64,000 nucleotides of DNA from Chryseobacterium indologenes (GTDB taxonomy: Bacteria > Bacteroidota > Bacteroidia > Flavobacteriales > Weeksellaceae), in the NCBI RefSeq assembly GCF_001295265.1, contig NZ_LJOD01000001.1, forward strand, positions 248,001-312,000. Reading direction: 5' to 3'. The translations under genes and the position numbers were made by a program. The notes under the pieces are model-generated. The model was not told the DNA's origin, ran no database searches, and worked only from the letters and a program-made list of their open reading frames with translations. Positions 35,865-44,041 of the stretch are shown here, in pieces. Position 1 is the first letter of the stretch, and each line of letters opens with the position of its first letter.

Positions 35865-37856
35865 TTATTCTACTATTATTTTCTTTGTAACAGCAGCGCT
35901 TCCATCAGCACTGATTTTTACCAGATAAACTCCTTTTTTAGCTCCGTCAATATTCACCTTATTTGTTCCTTTATCTAATTTCTGAGCTGATTTAATCAGT
36001 CTTCCTGAAATATCATAGATTTCAACAGAGGTATTATTTTTATTATTTTCTATGGTAAATACTCCGTTTTTAACAGGATTAGGATAAATGCGGAACTGGT
36101 CGTCAGCTTTCGTTATTTCTTTCGTTGAAAGTACTCCATTTCCTATTCCCACACCATACCATGCTTTTACATTCTGCTGCTGCTCGTTGCTGGAAGCACC
36201 ATAAAGATCAGTTACAGCCTGTTTGGTTGCATTATAAGCATCCAGATAAGTTGTATTTGGAGTCATATATTGATGGAGTGCTCTGTAGATAATTTTTTCT
36301 GCTTTTTCAATGGTAATTCCGGTTACGTTATAGGCGTTACCAATATCGTTGGTTCCCGAACCTCCCTGTGAAAGAAGATAAAACCAATAGTTTCCTACTC
36401 CACTGTTGGTATGAACCCCTCCATAATCATTATTTTCATCAGGATTGGCTGTGTTTGCCCAATGTGTTCCATTATAGGTATCCGGCTGTGGCCCCGGGTT
36501 TACATTATTAGGGTCTGACAAACTTCTCATATAAGGACTTGGAGATGGATTAAATATAGAAGCAGTGGTAATTCCTTCGCCTATGGTCCAATTTGGGTTA
36601 TTTCCTGAATAAAATTCAATTGCTGTTCCCAGCATATCAGCAATAGACTCATTGATAGCTCCGGACTCTCCCTGATAGTTTAACCCACCTAAGCCATTTC
36701 TGCTGACAATCAGGTGAGAATATTCATGTCCGGCTACGTCTATTCCTACAACAGGGTTCATATAGGTAATCAGTCCGTTAAAAATTTTACCGTTTCCATA
36801 AAGCATACATACAATTCCTCCATACAAAGGTGTATCCAGTGCAGCAGCATTAGCACCTCCTGCCATTCCTCCGAAATCAAAATTATAATAATTCTCAATT
36901 TTAGATCCGTTTCCGTCATAACTGTTTCTGTTATGGCGGGTCATATAGTAATCATAAGCATTTTTCATAGCCCAGTGAACTTCCACCGGAGGTTTTGTTC
37001 CGTCTTCGGTATAATTGGCCGTAGGACTGATATATTCTTCCACACTGATAATTCCTCCGTTTACGGTATCTACATCAAGATTGGTTCCGTTCCTTGTATG
37101 GATATTCCGGGTATTGTCTTTCAGACGGTATTGCCCGTTATAAGAATCTACAGTAATAGATTGAGTACCCTTATAATACGTTGAGCTTTGAGATGGAGTA
37201 TCTACATCATGAATTCTGGAATTTTTCTTCACAATAGTTCCTGATTCATTGTCAATATAGTATGTAAAGGCTTTCAAAGGCTTCAGAGACAAAGCTTCTA
37301 CTTTTGAGGTGTGATAAACAGCAGCAGATCTCCCTTTATTTACTTTTGTAATGACTTCTTCTATATTGGAAACAGTAATCTTACCCTGAGCATTCAGATC
37401 AGAGATGATAATAGCTCTCATCTTCTGTAAAGTTGGCTGCTGTTTAGGAGATAAATTGATGTCAGAAATAATCTCTCCGTTTACATAAATTAACTTTCCT
37501 TCTTTTTCATGAAGCATCACCATGTCATCCATTACCTTTACTCCCTTATAATAATGTTCATATACAGAGTGTGTAATTCCCAACTCATCTTTATTTTTTT
37601 TAACAAGCCTGTAAGAGTGGTCAGTTCCGGTTCCCAGCCATTCTCCCAAATGATTCACCAGAAAATCCGGAGTAATATCTCTTCCGCTGAAATTCGCATT
37701 AAAGTTTCCCATTACTGAAGTAAACGAAATTTTAGGGAAGTCTTTAATTGAATTTTCAGAACCTTGTCTGTTTTGTGCGTGTACTGAAGTAAAAGGAGTA
37801 AGACCTGCAGTCAGAGCAAAAGCCAGGACCTTGGCAAGAGTAGTCATTTTTTTCAT
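35865..37856 (-). CDS. Secreted M4 (thermolysin-like) metallopeptidase with T9SS sorting domain
   Basis: 663 residues. Signal peptide to about residue 28; an FTP/PepSY-type propeptide (about 50-215); an M4 catalytic domain with HEYSH (377-381), third ligand E403 in GAINESIAD and HTNSGVGNYWFY (H482) for transition-state binding; and a C-terminal sorting domain (about 585-663; FRIYPNPVKNGVFTI, KKGVYLVKISADG). It is an extracellular zinc endopeptidase exported by the type IX system, likely for nutrient protein degradation. No TAnnTTTG box is present. Instead an ECF-like GTAAC/CTACTAAC pair lies 35-63 nt upstream. Confidence 0.95.
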   Translation of the reverse strand: MKKMTTLAKVLAFALTAGLTPFTSVHAQNRQGSENSIKDFPKISFTSVMGNFNANFSGRDITPDFLVNHLGEWLGTGTDHSYRLVKKNKDELGITHSVYEHYYKGVKVMDDMVMLHEKEGKLIYVNGEIISDINLSPKQQPTLQKMRAIIISDLNAQGKITVSNIEEVITKVNKGRSAAVYHTSKVEALSLKPLKAFTYYIDNESGTIVKKNSRIHDVDTPSQSSTYYKGTQSITVDSYNGQYRLKDNTRNIHTRNGTNLDVDTVNGGIISVEEYISPTANYTEDGTKPPVEVHWAMKNAYDYYMTRHNRNSYDGNGSKIENYYNFDFGGMAGGANAAALDTPLYGGIVCMLYGNGKIFNGLITYMNPVVGIDVAGHEYSHLIVSRNGLGGLNYQGESGAINESIADMLGTAIEFYSGNNPNWTIGEGITTASIFNPSPSPYMRSLSDPNNVNPGPQPDTYNGTHWANTANPDENNDYGGVHTNSGVGNYWFYLLSQGGSGTNDIGNAYNVTGITIEKAEKIIYRALHQYMTPNTTYLDAYNATKQAVTDLYGASSNEQQQNVKAWYGVGIGNGVLSTKEITKADDQFRIYPNPVKNGVFTIENNKNNTSVEIYDISGRLIKSAQKLDKGTNKVNIDGAKKGVYLVKISADGSAAVTKKIIVE

Positions 37857-37890
37857 TGATATTACATTTATTTATAATTAGTATTTCACA

Positions 37891-37920
37891 GTTAGTAGGA
37901 GAAATACATAAATGTTACAT
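37891..37920 (-). promoter_or_regulatory. Putative ECF-type promoter of the M4 peptidase
   Basis: On the coding strand ATGTAACATTT is followed, 15 nt after GTAAC, by CTACTAACTG. This resembles ECF -35 GTAAC and -10 elements. The same pair with the same spacing recurs at 38211-38237. The first half also occurs upstream of the S9 peptidase (12667-12677). Confidence 0.45.
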
Positions 37921-37990
37921 AATTTTTAACATTCAAATACTTTAATAAAGAGAATAACACTAAAATACCGTAGAAAACCTTATTATAAAT

Positions 37991-38019
37991 AAAAAACCCG
38001 ACAGAAAATATTCTGCCGG
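37991..38019 (-). terminator. Terminator with no recognisable gene upstream
   Basis: On the minus strand CCGGCAGAA (38019-38011) pairs with TTCTGTCGG (38006-37998) and runs into TTTTTT. It nearly duplicates the hairpin after the M4 gene. The nearest upstream promoter-like box is at 38211-38237, so a transcript of about 200 nt is implied. Confidence 0.75.
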
Positions 38020-38210
38020 ATCTCATTATGTGTTTTTTTAAGGTTTTTGCTCTTCAGCATCCTCTGAAAAGGACATCGTACGAAATAATCTTTTTAATAA
38101 GTTAAATTAATTTTCTGAACCTATATTTATCTCTTAAAATTTAAATAGATACCGTTAAAAATAAAGAGTACATATCTCTATATCAACAAAACTATTTTTA
38201 ATTTTCATAG

Positions 38211-38237
38211 TTAGTAGAGAAAAAGCAAAATTGTTAC
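38211..38237 (-). promoter_or_regulatory. Putative ECF-type promoter box, copy 2
   Basis: Coding strand GTGTAACAATTTT then CTCTACTAACT, with the same 15-nt spacing as the box before the M4 gene. It is followed by a short ATG frame and, about 200 nt later, a terminator. Confidence 0.4.
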
Positions 38238-38317
38238 ACTTTCTTAGGAAAAAAATACCTGCTTTTTTACAGAATGTCCTTTCTTAAAGTCTTCTTCCAT
38301 AAAAAAAGAATAACATA

Positions 38318-38349
38318 AGTGCCCAAATCTCCTAAAAGATCCGGGCACT
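38318..38349 (-). terminator. Terminator of the sigma/membrane-protein operon
   Basis: AGTGCCC (38318-38324) pairs with GGGCACT (38343-38349). Inner ATCT/AGAT pairs and two minus-strand G-U pairs complete the stem. T-rich sequence follows on the minus strand. Confidence 0.75.
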
Positions 38350-38415
38350 AAAATGATTTAATTTTTTACAGGTAGAGGGAAAAATTAAAAATTGTTACGA
38401 GTAGGCTATTTTTTT

Positions 38416-39234
38416 TCAGTTTAATCTGTTCAGTGCTTTCTGAAGTTCATTCAGGTCAATAAAATGAAGAAAGGCTCCCGCAAGAATAAAAATAAGGAGA
38501 ACAATCGTTAAAAATGCAAGAATAAAAATATAAGCTGACACAAACCATAAAACGGTGTTCAGAATATTCCCCCTGATTCCGAATTTATTGATGAAAAATT
38601 TTTGAGATCGTTCAAACCATGAAACTTTATTCCGTAGCGGGCTTTGTTTTGCTTCAACTCCGTTAAGTTCATCTACCAGCCGGACAACATCATTAATATA
38701 TCTTCCGTACATATAATACATCCAATATTTGATAACGAACCACACCAGCAATAATGTAATCATAAAACTGATTCCAAAAATAGCGAGGTTGTATTTCATT
38801 TCGAAATGAAAATTGATGGTAATCAGTGATAAAAGAAAAGCAAGAGGAATATAGGATATATAATAGGAAATGTAGATTTCTTTCGATATTAAAAGCTGTG
38901 TTTTAAGGTTAAACAAGTCATAATTTGTATTGATGCTTTTGCGGCAGAGCATTTTATAAAGCTTAAGGAACCGGGAATAAAAATAAATGATAAGAGCAAG
39001 GGTAAGTACAACCACAAAGGCCGATATAATCTTGATATTAGCATCTCCGGAAGCAAACGGGAACCCAATCATCAGCATGGGCAGGGTAACGACCATAAGC
39101 CAAAACTCTGTTTCCATATTAATTTTAAGCATCTGCAGCGGCGAGTGTATCTCGTTCTGCTTTTCCAGAGAAACCTCAGGCAGGTCGTCTCTGGTATCTT
39201 TATTCCAAAGTTCTTTAAAATTTTCTAACTCCAT
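38416..39234 (-). CDS. Polytopic membrane protein of ECF sigma operon (272 aa)
   Basis: A soluble N-terminal part (about 1-40; ELENFKELWNKDTRDDLPEVSLEKQ) is followed by several hydrophobic helices (LMVVTLPMLMIGFPFA; IISAFVVVLTLALIIYFY; ISYIPLAFLLSLITI; LAIFGISFMITLLLVWFV; LWFVSAYIFILAFLTIVLLIFIL). The gene starts 9 nt after the ECF sigma gene ends. The soluble N-terminus starting ELENFKELW is common among Bacteroidota proteins paired with ECF sigma factors, where it may bind the sigma factor. I infer an anti-sigma or sensor role; no defined domain proves it. Confidence 0.75.
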   Translation of the reverse strand: MELENFKELWNKDTRDDLPEVSLEKQNEIHSPLQMLKINMETEFWLMVVTLPMLMIGFPFASGDANIKIISAFVVVLTLALIIYFYSRFLKLYKMLCRKSINTNYDLFNLKTQLLISKEIYISYYISYIPLAFLLSLITINFHFEMKYNLAIFGISFMITLLLVWFVIKYWMYYMYGRYINDVVRLVDELNGVEAKQSPLRNKVSWFERSQKFFINKFGIRGNILNTVLWFVSAYIFILAFLTIVLLIFILAGAFLHFIDLNELQKALNRLN

Positions 39235-39243
39235 TGTATGTGT

Positions 39244-39750
39244 TTAAATCTGTGTTTTTTTCTTCTCAATGATCTCTTTCAACTTTGTTTTAGCCCTGTT
39301 CATCTTCACTCTTGCATTGACTTCGGTTATTCCCAGCTGCCGGGCAATCTCTTTACCCGGAAAATCCTGCAAAAAGTAAAAAATGAGCGCTTTGTCAATC
39401 GGACTGAGCTGCTGGATTGCTTCATACATCAACTTCATATTTCTATCATCCGTATCATTATAGGGTTCCTGCTGGATGGCAATATTTTCCACCCGTTGAT
39501 TTTGTATAAAACTACGTTTTTTTTCGCTTCGGAGAAAGACTATGGCGGTATTTAGTGCAGTTCTGTAGAGCCAGGTAGAAAAGTCGCTCCTTCTTTGGAA
39601 ATCACTGTATGATTTCCAGGCCTGATAAATGATCTCCTGATAAAGATCATTCTGATCATCCTGATTGTCCATATACATCTTAGAAATCTTGAATATAACA
39701 CCTTTATGTTTTTCAATTTTTTCTAAAAATTCATTTTCCATTGAAGACAT
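39244..39750 (-). CDS. ECF-type RNA polymerase sigma factor
   Basis: 168 residues (or 165 from the ATG at 39741). Region 2: NDLYQEIIYQAWKSYSDF and DFSTWLYRTALNTAIVFLR. Region 4: LSPIDKALIFYFLQDFPGKEIARQLGITEVNARVKMNRAKTKLKE. Region 3 is absent. It is co-transcribed with the polytopic membrane protein (9-nt gap). It is a candidate user of the GTAAC/CTACTAAC boxes downstream, by position only. Confidence 0.92.
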   Translation of the reverse strand: MSSMENEFLEKIEKHKGVIFKISKMYMDNQDDQNDLYQEIIYQAWKSYSDFQRRSDFSTWLYRTALNTAIVFLRSEKKRSFIQNQRVENIAIQQEPYNDTDDRNMKLMYEAIQQLSPIDKALIFYFLQDFPGKEIARQLGITEVNARVKMNRAKTKLKEIIEKKKTQI

Positions 39751-39909
39751 GGTAAAAATTCTACACCTTTAACAGCAATTCACACAATAGCTATCTTATT
39801 TTATTAAAAATAACCATAAAATTCAAGCTTTAATGTACAAAATCCTCAAAAAATGCGAAAATTTTTTAAGGATTTTTATTTTATGTTAAATTGAATTAAA
39901 AAAGAAATA

Positions 39910-41538
39910 TCAGAAAATATAGTCTGTACTTAGAAAATGAGAATCATGATTTCTAACGATTGTATTGAGTAATTTTTTATTGGAATCGGTGAGTTTTGCC
40001 GCCACCAGAGATCTTATTGAAAATGAACGGAGCGCATCAAAAACAGAAAGTGTTCCTTCTGCACTGTCTTTTCTTCCGGTAAAAGGAAAAACATCCGGTC
40101 CACGCTGTGCCTGACAATTGATATTTACCCGACTTACGAGATTAACAAAAGGATCAATCAGCCTTCCTACTTCCTCCGGATCTTCACTGAATATACTCAC
40201 CTGCATACCATGGGAGGCATTAATCTGGTATTCTACAGGTTCTTCAATATCATCAAAAGGAACTACGGGAATTACAGGACCAAACTGTTCTTCATGATAA
40301 AGCTTCATCCGGCTGTCAACGGGATAAACCACTGCCGGATAGACAAAAGAAGCCTCGGTGTACCCTCCATTCTGATTTAACACTGCAGCTCCCTTCGATA
40401 GAGCATCATCAATGCATTCCTGAAGATACGGTGGCTTATTAACTTCCGGAAGAGGGGTAACTTTAACTCCACTCTCCCATGGAAGTCCGGGTTTAAGAGC
40501 GGAAACGGCATCACTTAATTTTTGGGTAAACGCTGCAGCTACTTCTTTTTGAACAAAAATCAGCTTCAATGCGGTACATCGTTGCCCATTAAAAGACAGT
40601 GCACCTAAAATGCACTCATTCACTGCAACATCTAAATCGGCATTTTTAGTTACAATTGCAGCATTTTTTGCATCTAAGCTTAGAATAGCCCTAAGCCGGT
40701 TTACCTTAGGATGCAGCTTTTTCAGTCCATTCGCCACTTTGCTGGAGCCAATAAAAGCCAGGACATTTACTTTTCCGCTTTCCATGATGGGAGTAATGAT
40801 CTCCGAACCTTTTCCGTAAAGGGTATTTACTGTTCCTTTCGGGAAGGCTTCCTTAAAGGCATTCAGTAACGGATAATGGGCAAGAACTCCATGTTTGGGA
40901 AGTTTAAACAGAATTGTATTTCCCATGATAAGCGCAGGGATTAATGTCGTAAAGATTTCATTTAAAGGATAATTGAAAGGTCCCATGCTCAAAACAACTC
41001 CCAAAGGAGCTCTTCTGATCTGCGCAATAGTGCCTTCTGCCTCCTGGAAGCGTGAAGATTCCCGATCCAGATCTTTGAGGGCATCAATCGTCTGATTGAT
41101 GTAATCTACAGTTCTGTCGAATTCTTTTGTGGAATCTGCCAGAGTTTTCCCGATCTCCCACATCAGCAGCTTTATAATAAGATCACGCTGCTGGATCATC
41201 AGGTAAACAAACTTCTGCATACACTGTATACGCCCTTCTACAGACATTGTAGGCCATTCACCCAGGCCATTGTCATAGGCTTTAACACAGGCTTCAAGAA
41301 CTTCCATTGCTTCTGCCGGACCAATATTGGGGACACTTCCGAGCAACTTCCTTTCCAGACCATTTTCTGTAGGAATGCAGACGGGTGAATAAATATTCTG
41401 TACTTCGCCTTTCCACTCTACCAATTCTCCGTTGAGAAGATAGACTTTCTGGTGAATCTCAGGAACTTTAAACTCTTCAGGAATTTCATTTTCGCTTTTA
41501 AAAATATTCTGAAATGACAATTTGCTTGCTGAATCCAT
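39910..41538 (-). CDS. NADP-dependent glyceraldehyde-3-phosphate dehydrogenase-like ALDH
   Basis: 542 residues of the aldehyde dehydrogenase superfamily, close to non-phosphorylating GAPDH-like proteins (oxidising G3P to 3-phosphoglycerate with NADPH formation). GPFNYPLNE (N189), FIGSSKVANGLKK (263-275) and the catalytic cysteine in FNGQRCTALK (C321) are intact. The segment that normally reads ELGGK with the catalytic Glu reads LSLDAKNAAIV (286-296), so the general-base Glu is not where expected. Upstream (41580-41597) the coding strand reads TTTTCCCTCTACC, like part of the ECF boxes at 38 kb. Substrate is inferred from family only. Confidence 0.8.
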   Translation of the reverse strand: MDSASKLSFQNIFKSENEIPEEFKVPEIHQKVYLLNGELVEWKGEVQNIYSPVCIPTENGLERKLLGSVPNIGPAEAMEVLEACVKAYDNGLGEWPTMSVEGRIQCMQKFVYLMIQQRDLIIKLLMWEIGKTLADSTKEFDRTVDYINQTIDALKDLDRESSRFQEAEGTIAQIRRAPLGVVLSMGPFNYPLNEIFTTLIPALIMGNTILFKLPKHGVLAHYPLLNAFKEAFPKGTVNTLYGKGSEIITPIMESGKVNVLAFIGSSKVANGLKKLHPKVNRLRAILSLDAKNAAIVTKNADLDVAVNECILGALSFNGQRCTALKLIFVQKEVAAAFTQKLSDAVSALKPGLPWESGVKVTPLPEVNKPPYLQECIDDALSKGAAVLNQNGGYTEASFVYPAVVYPVDSRMKLYHEEQFGPVIPVVPFDDIEEPVEYQINASHGMQVSIFSEDPEEVGRLIDPFVNLVSRVNINCQAQRGPDVFPFTGRKDSAEGTLSVFDALRSFSIRSLVAAKLTDSNKKLLNTIVRNHDSHFLSTDYIF

Positions 41539-41683
41539 ATTGTATAAACTATTTAATATTCTGATTATTTTCTGAATAATAAAGGTAGAGGGAAAATTCG
41601 GTTTCAGGAATAATGATTTAATAGATTTGTTCTATTTAAAAGCTGTTTGAATGAAAATTAATCCTGCTTACTGAAAAAAAGAA

Positions 41684-41691
41684 TAATTTTG
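41684..41691 (+). promoter_or_regulatory. -7 box (TAATTTTG) of the secreted thiol peroxidase
   Basis: An exact TAnnTTTG lies 18 nt before the ATG at 41709, in the divergent region shared with the NADP-GAPDH-like gene. Confidence 0.55.
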
Positions 41692-41708
41692 CTGTAAAAT
41701 TAAATCTC

Positions 41709-42281
41709 ATGTATTCAAAAGTAGTTTTCAGTACGTTATTATTATTCTCAGCATTCATCTTTGCTCAAAATACCAAAACAGTCAATACCATTTTAATGAG
41801 GGGTAAACCGGTACATACTTATTCCCAGCTTCCGGCTGTGAATAAAACCGCTCCAAAGTTTACGCTTACTGATGTTGATATGAAAGATCAGACCCTAGAT
41901 TCTTATAAAGGTAAATATGTGATTCTTAATATTTTCCCAAGTGTAGATACAGGTGTTTGTTCTGCTTCTGTACACCATTTCAATGAAGATGCCGCTAATC
42001 TTCCGAACACTGTTGTTCTTTGTATTTCCAAAGATCTGCCTTTCGCCCAGAAAAGGTTTTGTGGTGCGGAAGGAATTAAAAATGTAGTGATGCTTTCTGA
42101 TTTCCGTTCTGATTTCGGGAAAACATATGGCGTGGAAATTACAGATTCTGCTATGAAAGGACTTTTAAGCAGAGCGGTTGTTGTCATTGATCCTTCAGGA
42201 AAAGTTGTTTATCAGGAACAGGTTGCCGATATTTCCCAGGAACCTAATTATGAAGCGGCTATTAAAGCAGTGAAGAAATAG
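41709..42281 (+). CDS. Secreted thiol peroxidase (Tpx paralogue)
   Basis: 190 residues: a signal peptide (MYSKVVFSTLLLFSAFIFAQ) plus a complete Tpx domain. The peroxidatic cysteine is in FPSVDTGVCSASVHHFN, and the resolving cysteine is in LPFAQKRFCGAEGIKN. DTGVCS replaces the DTPTCA of the cytoplasmic copy, so the usual Pro two residues before Cys is Gly-Val. It is probably periplasmic, detoxifying peroxides there. Reduction would need a periplasmic thioredoxin-like partner, which is not encoded nearby. Confidence 0.93.
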   Translation: MYSKVVFSTLLLFSAFIFAQNTKTVNTILMRGKPVHTYSQLPAVNKTAPKFTLTDVDMKDQTLDSYKGKYVILNIFPSVDTGVCSASVHHFNEDAANLPNTVVLCISKDLPFAQKRFCGAEGIKNVVMLSDFRSDFGKTYGVEITDSAMKGLLSRAVVVIDPSGKVVYQEQVADISQEPNYEAAIKAVKK

Positions 42282-42360
42282 AAAAAATAATGGAAGCTGG
42301 AAGCTCATTCTTGACTTATCACTTTTCACAGTTATCAATACTCTATGATTAGACTTAAAC

Positions 42361-42395
42361 AAAATCTCCGGTCCTGATTACCGGAGATTTTTATT
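42361..42395. terminator. Bidirectional terminator
   Basis: AAAATCTCCGGT (42361-42372) pairs with ACCGGAGATTTT (42380-42391) around CCTGATT, with T on the plus strand and A on the other side. It serves the secreted Tpx gene and overlaps the stop of the convergent gene at 42391. Confidence 0.88.
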
Positions 42396-42993
42396 TTTTG
42401 AGTTTTTTCTTTTTAGTGGTTATCAATACGGCTCTATTTTTAGCTTTATCTCCATATAAAGCGATTGCTGCATCCCTTTTTAAAACCTTCATTTCTTTAA
42501 TGGAATTTTGATCAAGACTTCTGGTTGACTCATAATCAGATATCTTCCCATTTAAAACGTATAGCGGTTCAATATCTTTCCGATTAACAACCGTTCCTCC
42601 CCCAACCAGCATCTGTTGATGGACTTTGCTGTTCTTTTGAAATCCCAATACTATCACATGATCATTTAATTCTGCTGTTTCTACCGTATCATTTTTTACA
42701 TTTTGCTGTGCATTTACGGCTGTAAGGCCTCCTGCTGTTAAAGCAAAACCAACCGCAAATTTTGTAAAAAGAGCATTGATAGAGGAATAATGTAAATCCC
42801 TGTTGAGCTGCGACGGATTAAAGTTTCCGCATATATTTTCTGAAGAATCTGAAAAAGCATCCATAATTTCTTCATCTGTAGAAGTTCTGAAATCTCTGAC
42901 TGTCTTGGAACAGACTGAACAGAATCTTCCTTTCTCATCGGGAGTCATGTTATTCCAGTTTTCATGACAAGGCTTGGGTATGGTAATTTTCAT
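42391..42993 (-). CDS. TonB-plug-like mini-protein with N-terminal Cys cluster (200 aa)
   Basis: Three parts. Residues 1-60 open MKITIPKPCHENWNNMTPDEKGRFCSVCSKTVRDF, with CxxC and two other Cys that could bind metal. One hydrophobic helix lies near 75-93 (FTKFAVGFALTAGGLTAV). The C-terminal part (about 140-195; PLYVLNGKISDYES, DQNSIKEMKVLKRDAAIALYG, NRAVLITTKK) matches the strand-helix core of TonB-dependent receptor plug domains. There is no beta-barrel. Proteins of this shape are familiar in Chryseobacterium. A link to TonB or ECF signalling is inferred only. Upstream, AACCTTTT and CATCATC-like elements suggest ECF control. Confidence 0.75.
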   Translation of the reverse strand: MKITIPKPCHENWNNMTPDEKGRFCSVCSKTVRDFRTSTDEEIMDAFSDSSENICGNFNPSQLNRDLHYSSINALFTKFAVGFALTAGGLTAVNAQQNVKNDTVETAELNDHVIVLGFQKNSKVHQQMLVGGGTVVNRKDIEPLYVLNGKISDYESTRSLDQNSIKEMKVLKRDAAIALYGDKAKNRAVLITTKKKKLKK

Positions 42994-43082
42994 GAGGATG
43001 TCTTTTATTATAAAGATGATCCGGATGCAGAAAAGGTTGGAATGAAAAGTAAAATTTATTTAAATAATAAAAATATTTTTTT

Positions 43083-43844
43083 CTAAGCGTCTTTCAAAAT
43101 CTCCCCATCCTCCAAAACCACATACTCCTGTCCCACCTCTTCCGAAACCCTCTTTAAATCCTCCTCATCAAACTCCTGCGGAACATAACATTTCTCATGG
43201 GTAAACAAACCATAATGAATAGGAACCAGTTTTTCAGCATGTAAAAGATGAGCGGCAGCAAAGGCTTCTTTCAGATTAAGAGAGGCCGGAACAGGGCTGT
43301 ACTCCAGGCCGATGATCTCAAAATTCACCACAACACCGTTCACCGGAAGAAATGCATAATCAATACCCGGATTTTCTTTTCCCAGCTTCCAGAACTGATT
43401 ATGCCAGATGGTATCCCCTCCATGAAAAATCTTTGTGGTTCCGTCATCCACGATCCAGGAAGTCTGGATTTCTCCTACACCATCCATGGCAAATACCGGT
43501 TTGAATGTGATATTATTTTCAGTAAAGGTTTCATCCAGATCCAGAATGATCATTTCGATATCCCCTACAATTTTTCTGACTATAGCTTCCAGCCCTGAAT
43601 AGACAATCAGTTTTCCATCCTTTTTCAGGCATTTTCTGATCACGCTTTTGTCAAAATGGTCCAGGTGCAGGTGGGTAAACAGAATATAATCAGCCTGTAC
43701 CTCATCTGAAAATATGATCAGATCTTCAACGGCATCTCCCAAAACCGGCTTATAGTAAGAAAAATCTTCGGCAGCATCTATCAGGATTGTTTTTTGTCGG
43801 GATACCAGCTTTATTCCGGCCCAGTTTAATTTCTGTATTTCCAT
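43083..43844 (-). CDS. MBL-fold metallohydrolase (UlaG/lactonase-like)
   Basis: 253 residues from the ATG at 43844; the longer frame adds MLEKKN. The metal motif HLHLDH (58-63) follows FTHLHLDHFDKS, with DAAEDFSYYKP and FHGGDTIWHN (third-ligand His and bridging Asp region) and a C-terminal VPIHYGLFTHEKC. No signal peptide. It belongs to the UlaG-like branch that hydrolyses phosphodiesters or lactones; substrate unknown. Confidence 0.88.
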   Translation of the reverse strand: MEIQKLNWAGIKLVSRQKTILIDAAEDFSYYKPVLGDAVEDLIIFSDEVQADYILFTHLHLDHFDKSVIRKCLKKDGKLIVYSGLEAIVRKIVGDIEMIILDLDETFTENNITFKPVFAMDGVGEIQTSWIVDDGTTKIFHGGDTIWHNQFWKLGKENPGIDYAFLPVNGVVVNFEIIGLEYSPVPASLNLKEAFAAAHLLHAEKLVPIHYGLFTHEKCYVPQEFDEEDLKRVSEEVGQEYVVLEDGEILKDA

Positions 43845-43916
43845 ATTCTTTTTTTCCAGCAAAGGAAAAGACTTATGGAAGACTGGTCAATAAACAAAAG
43901 ATAATTAATGAGGGTT

Positions 43917-43945
43917 GATGGAAGCTGGAGGATGGAAGAAGGAAG
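43917..43945. repeat. Purine-rich GGAAG repeat, dispersed type
   Basis: GATGGAAGCTGGAGGATGG and the following GGAAG copies resemble 42291-42304 (TGGAAGCTGGAAGCTC). Such GGAAGCTGGAAG stretches recur between genes in this window and look like a low-complexity dispersed repeat. Confidence 0.6.
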
Positions 43946-44041
43946 TTATTGAGGTTATAAAAACAATTATACCTCTTCTTTTATATATTTTTAAAAGATT
44001 ATTTTCAGAAGTTATAAGATTGACAGCAATTTACAGCTTAT

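Larger units (their letters stand above)
37857..38415. other. 559-bp region with three related boxes and two terminators
   Basis: No convincing gene. On the minus strand three related motifs occur (37891-37918, 38211-38237, 38368-38398), each GTAACA..TTT followed by CTAC-like sequence. Terminator-like hairpins sit at 37991-38019 and 38318-38349. Short ATG frames follow the boxes (17 codons from about 38209; 18 codons from about 38301; 12 codons ending near 38040). None is clearly a gene. The arrangement resembles promoter-terminator units that have lost, or never had, a long coding part. Confidence 0.55.

Noticed and set aside
36714..37184. 156-codon plus-strand frame within the M4 peptidase
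   Set aside because: Antisense to a complete catalytic domain; Ile/Ser-rich shadow without motif.
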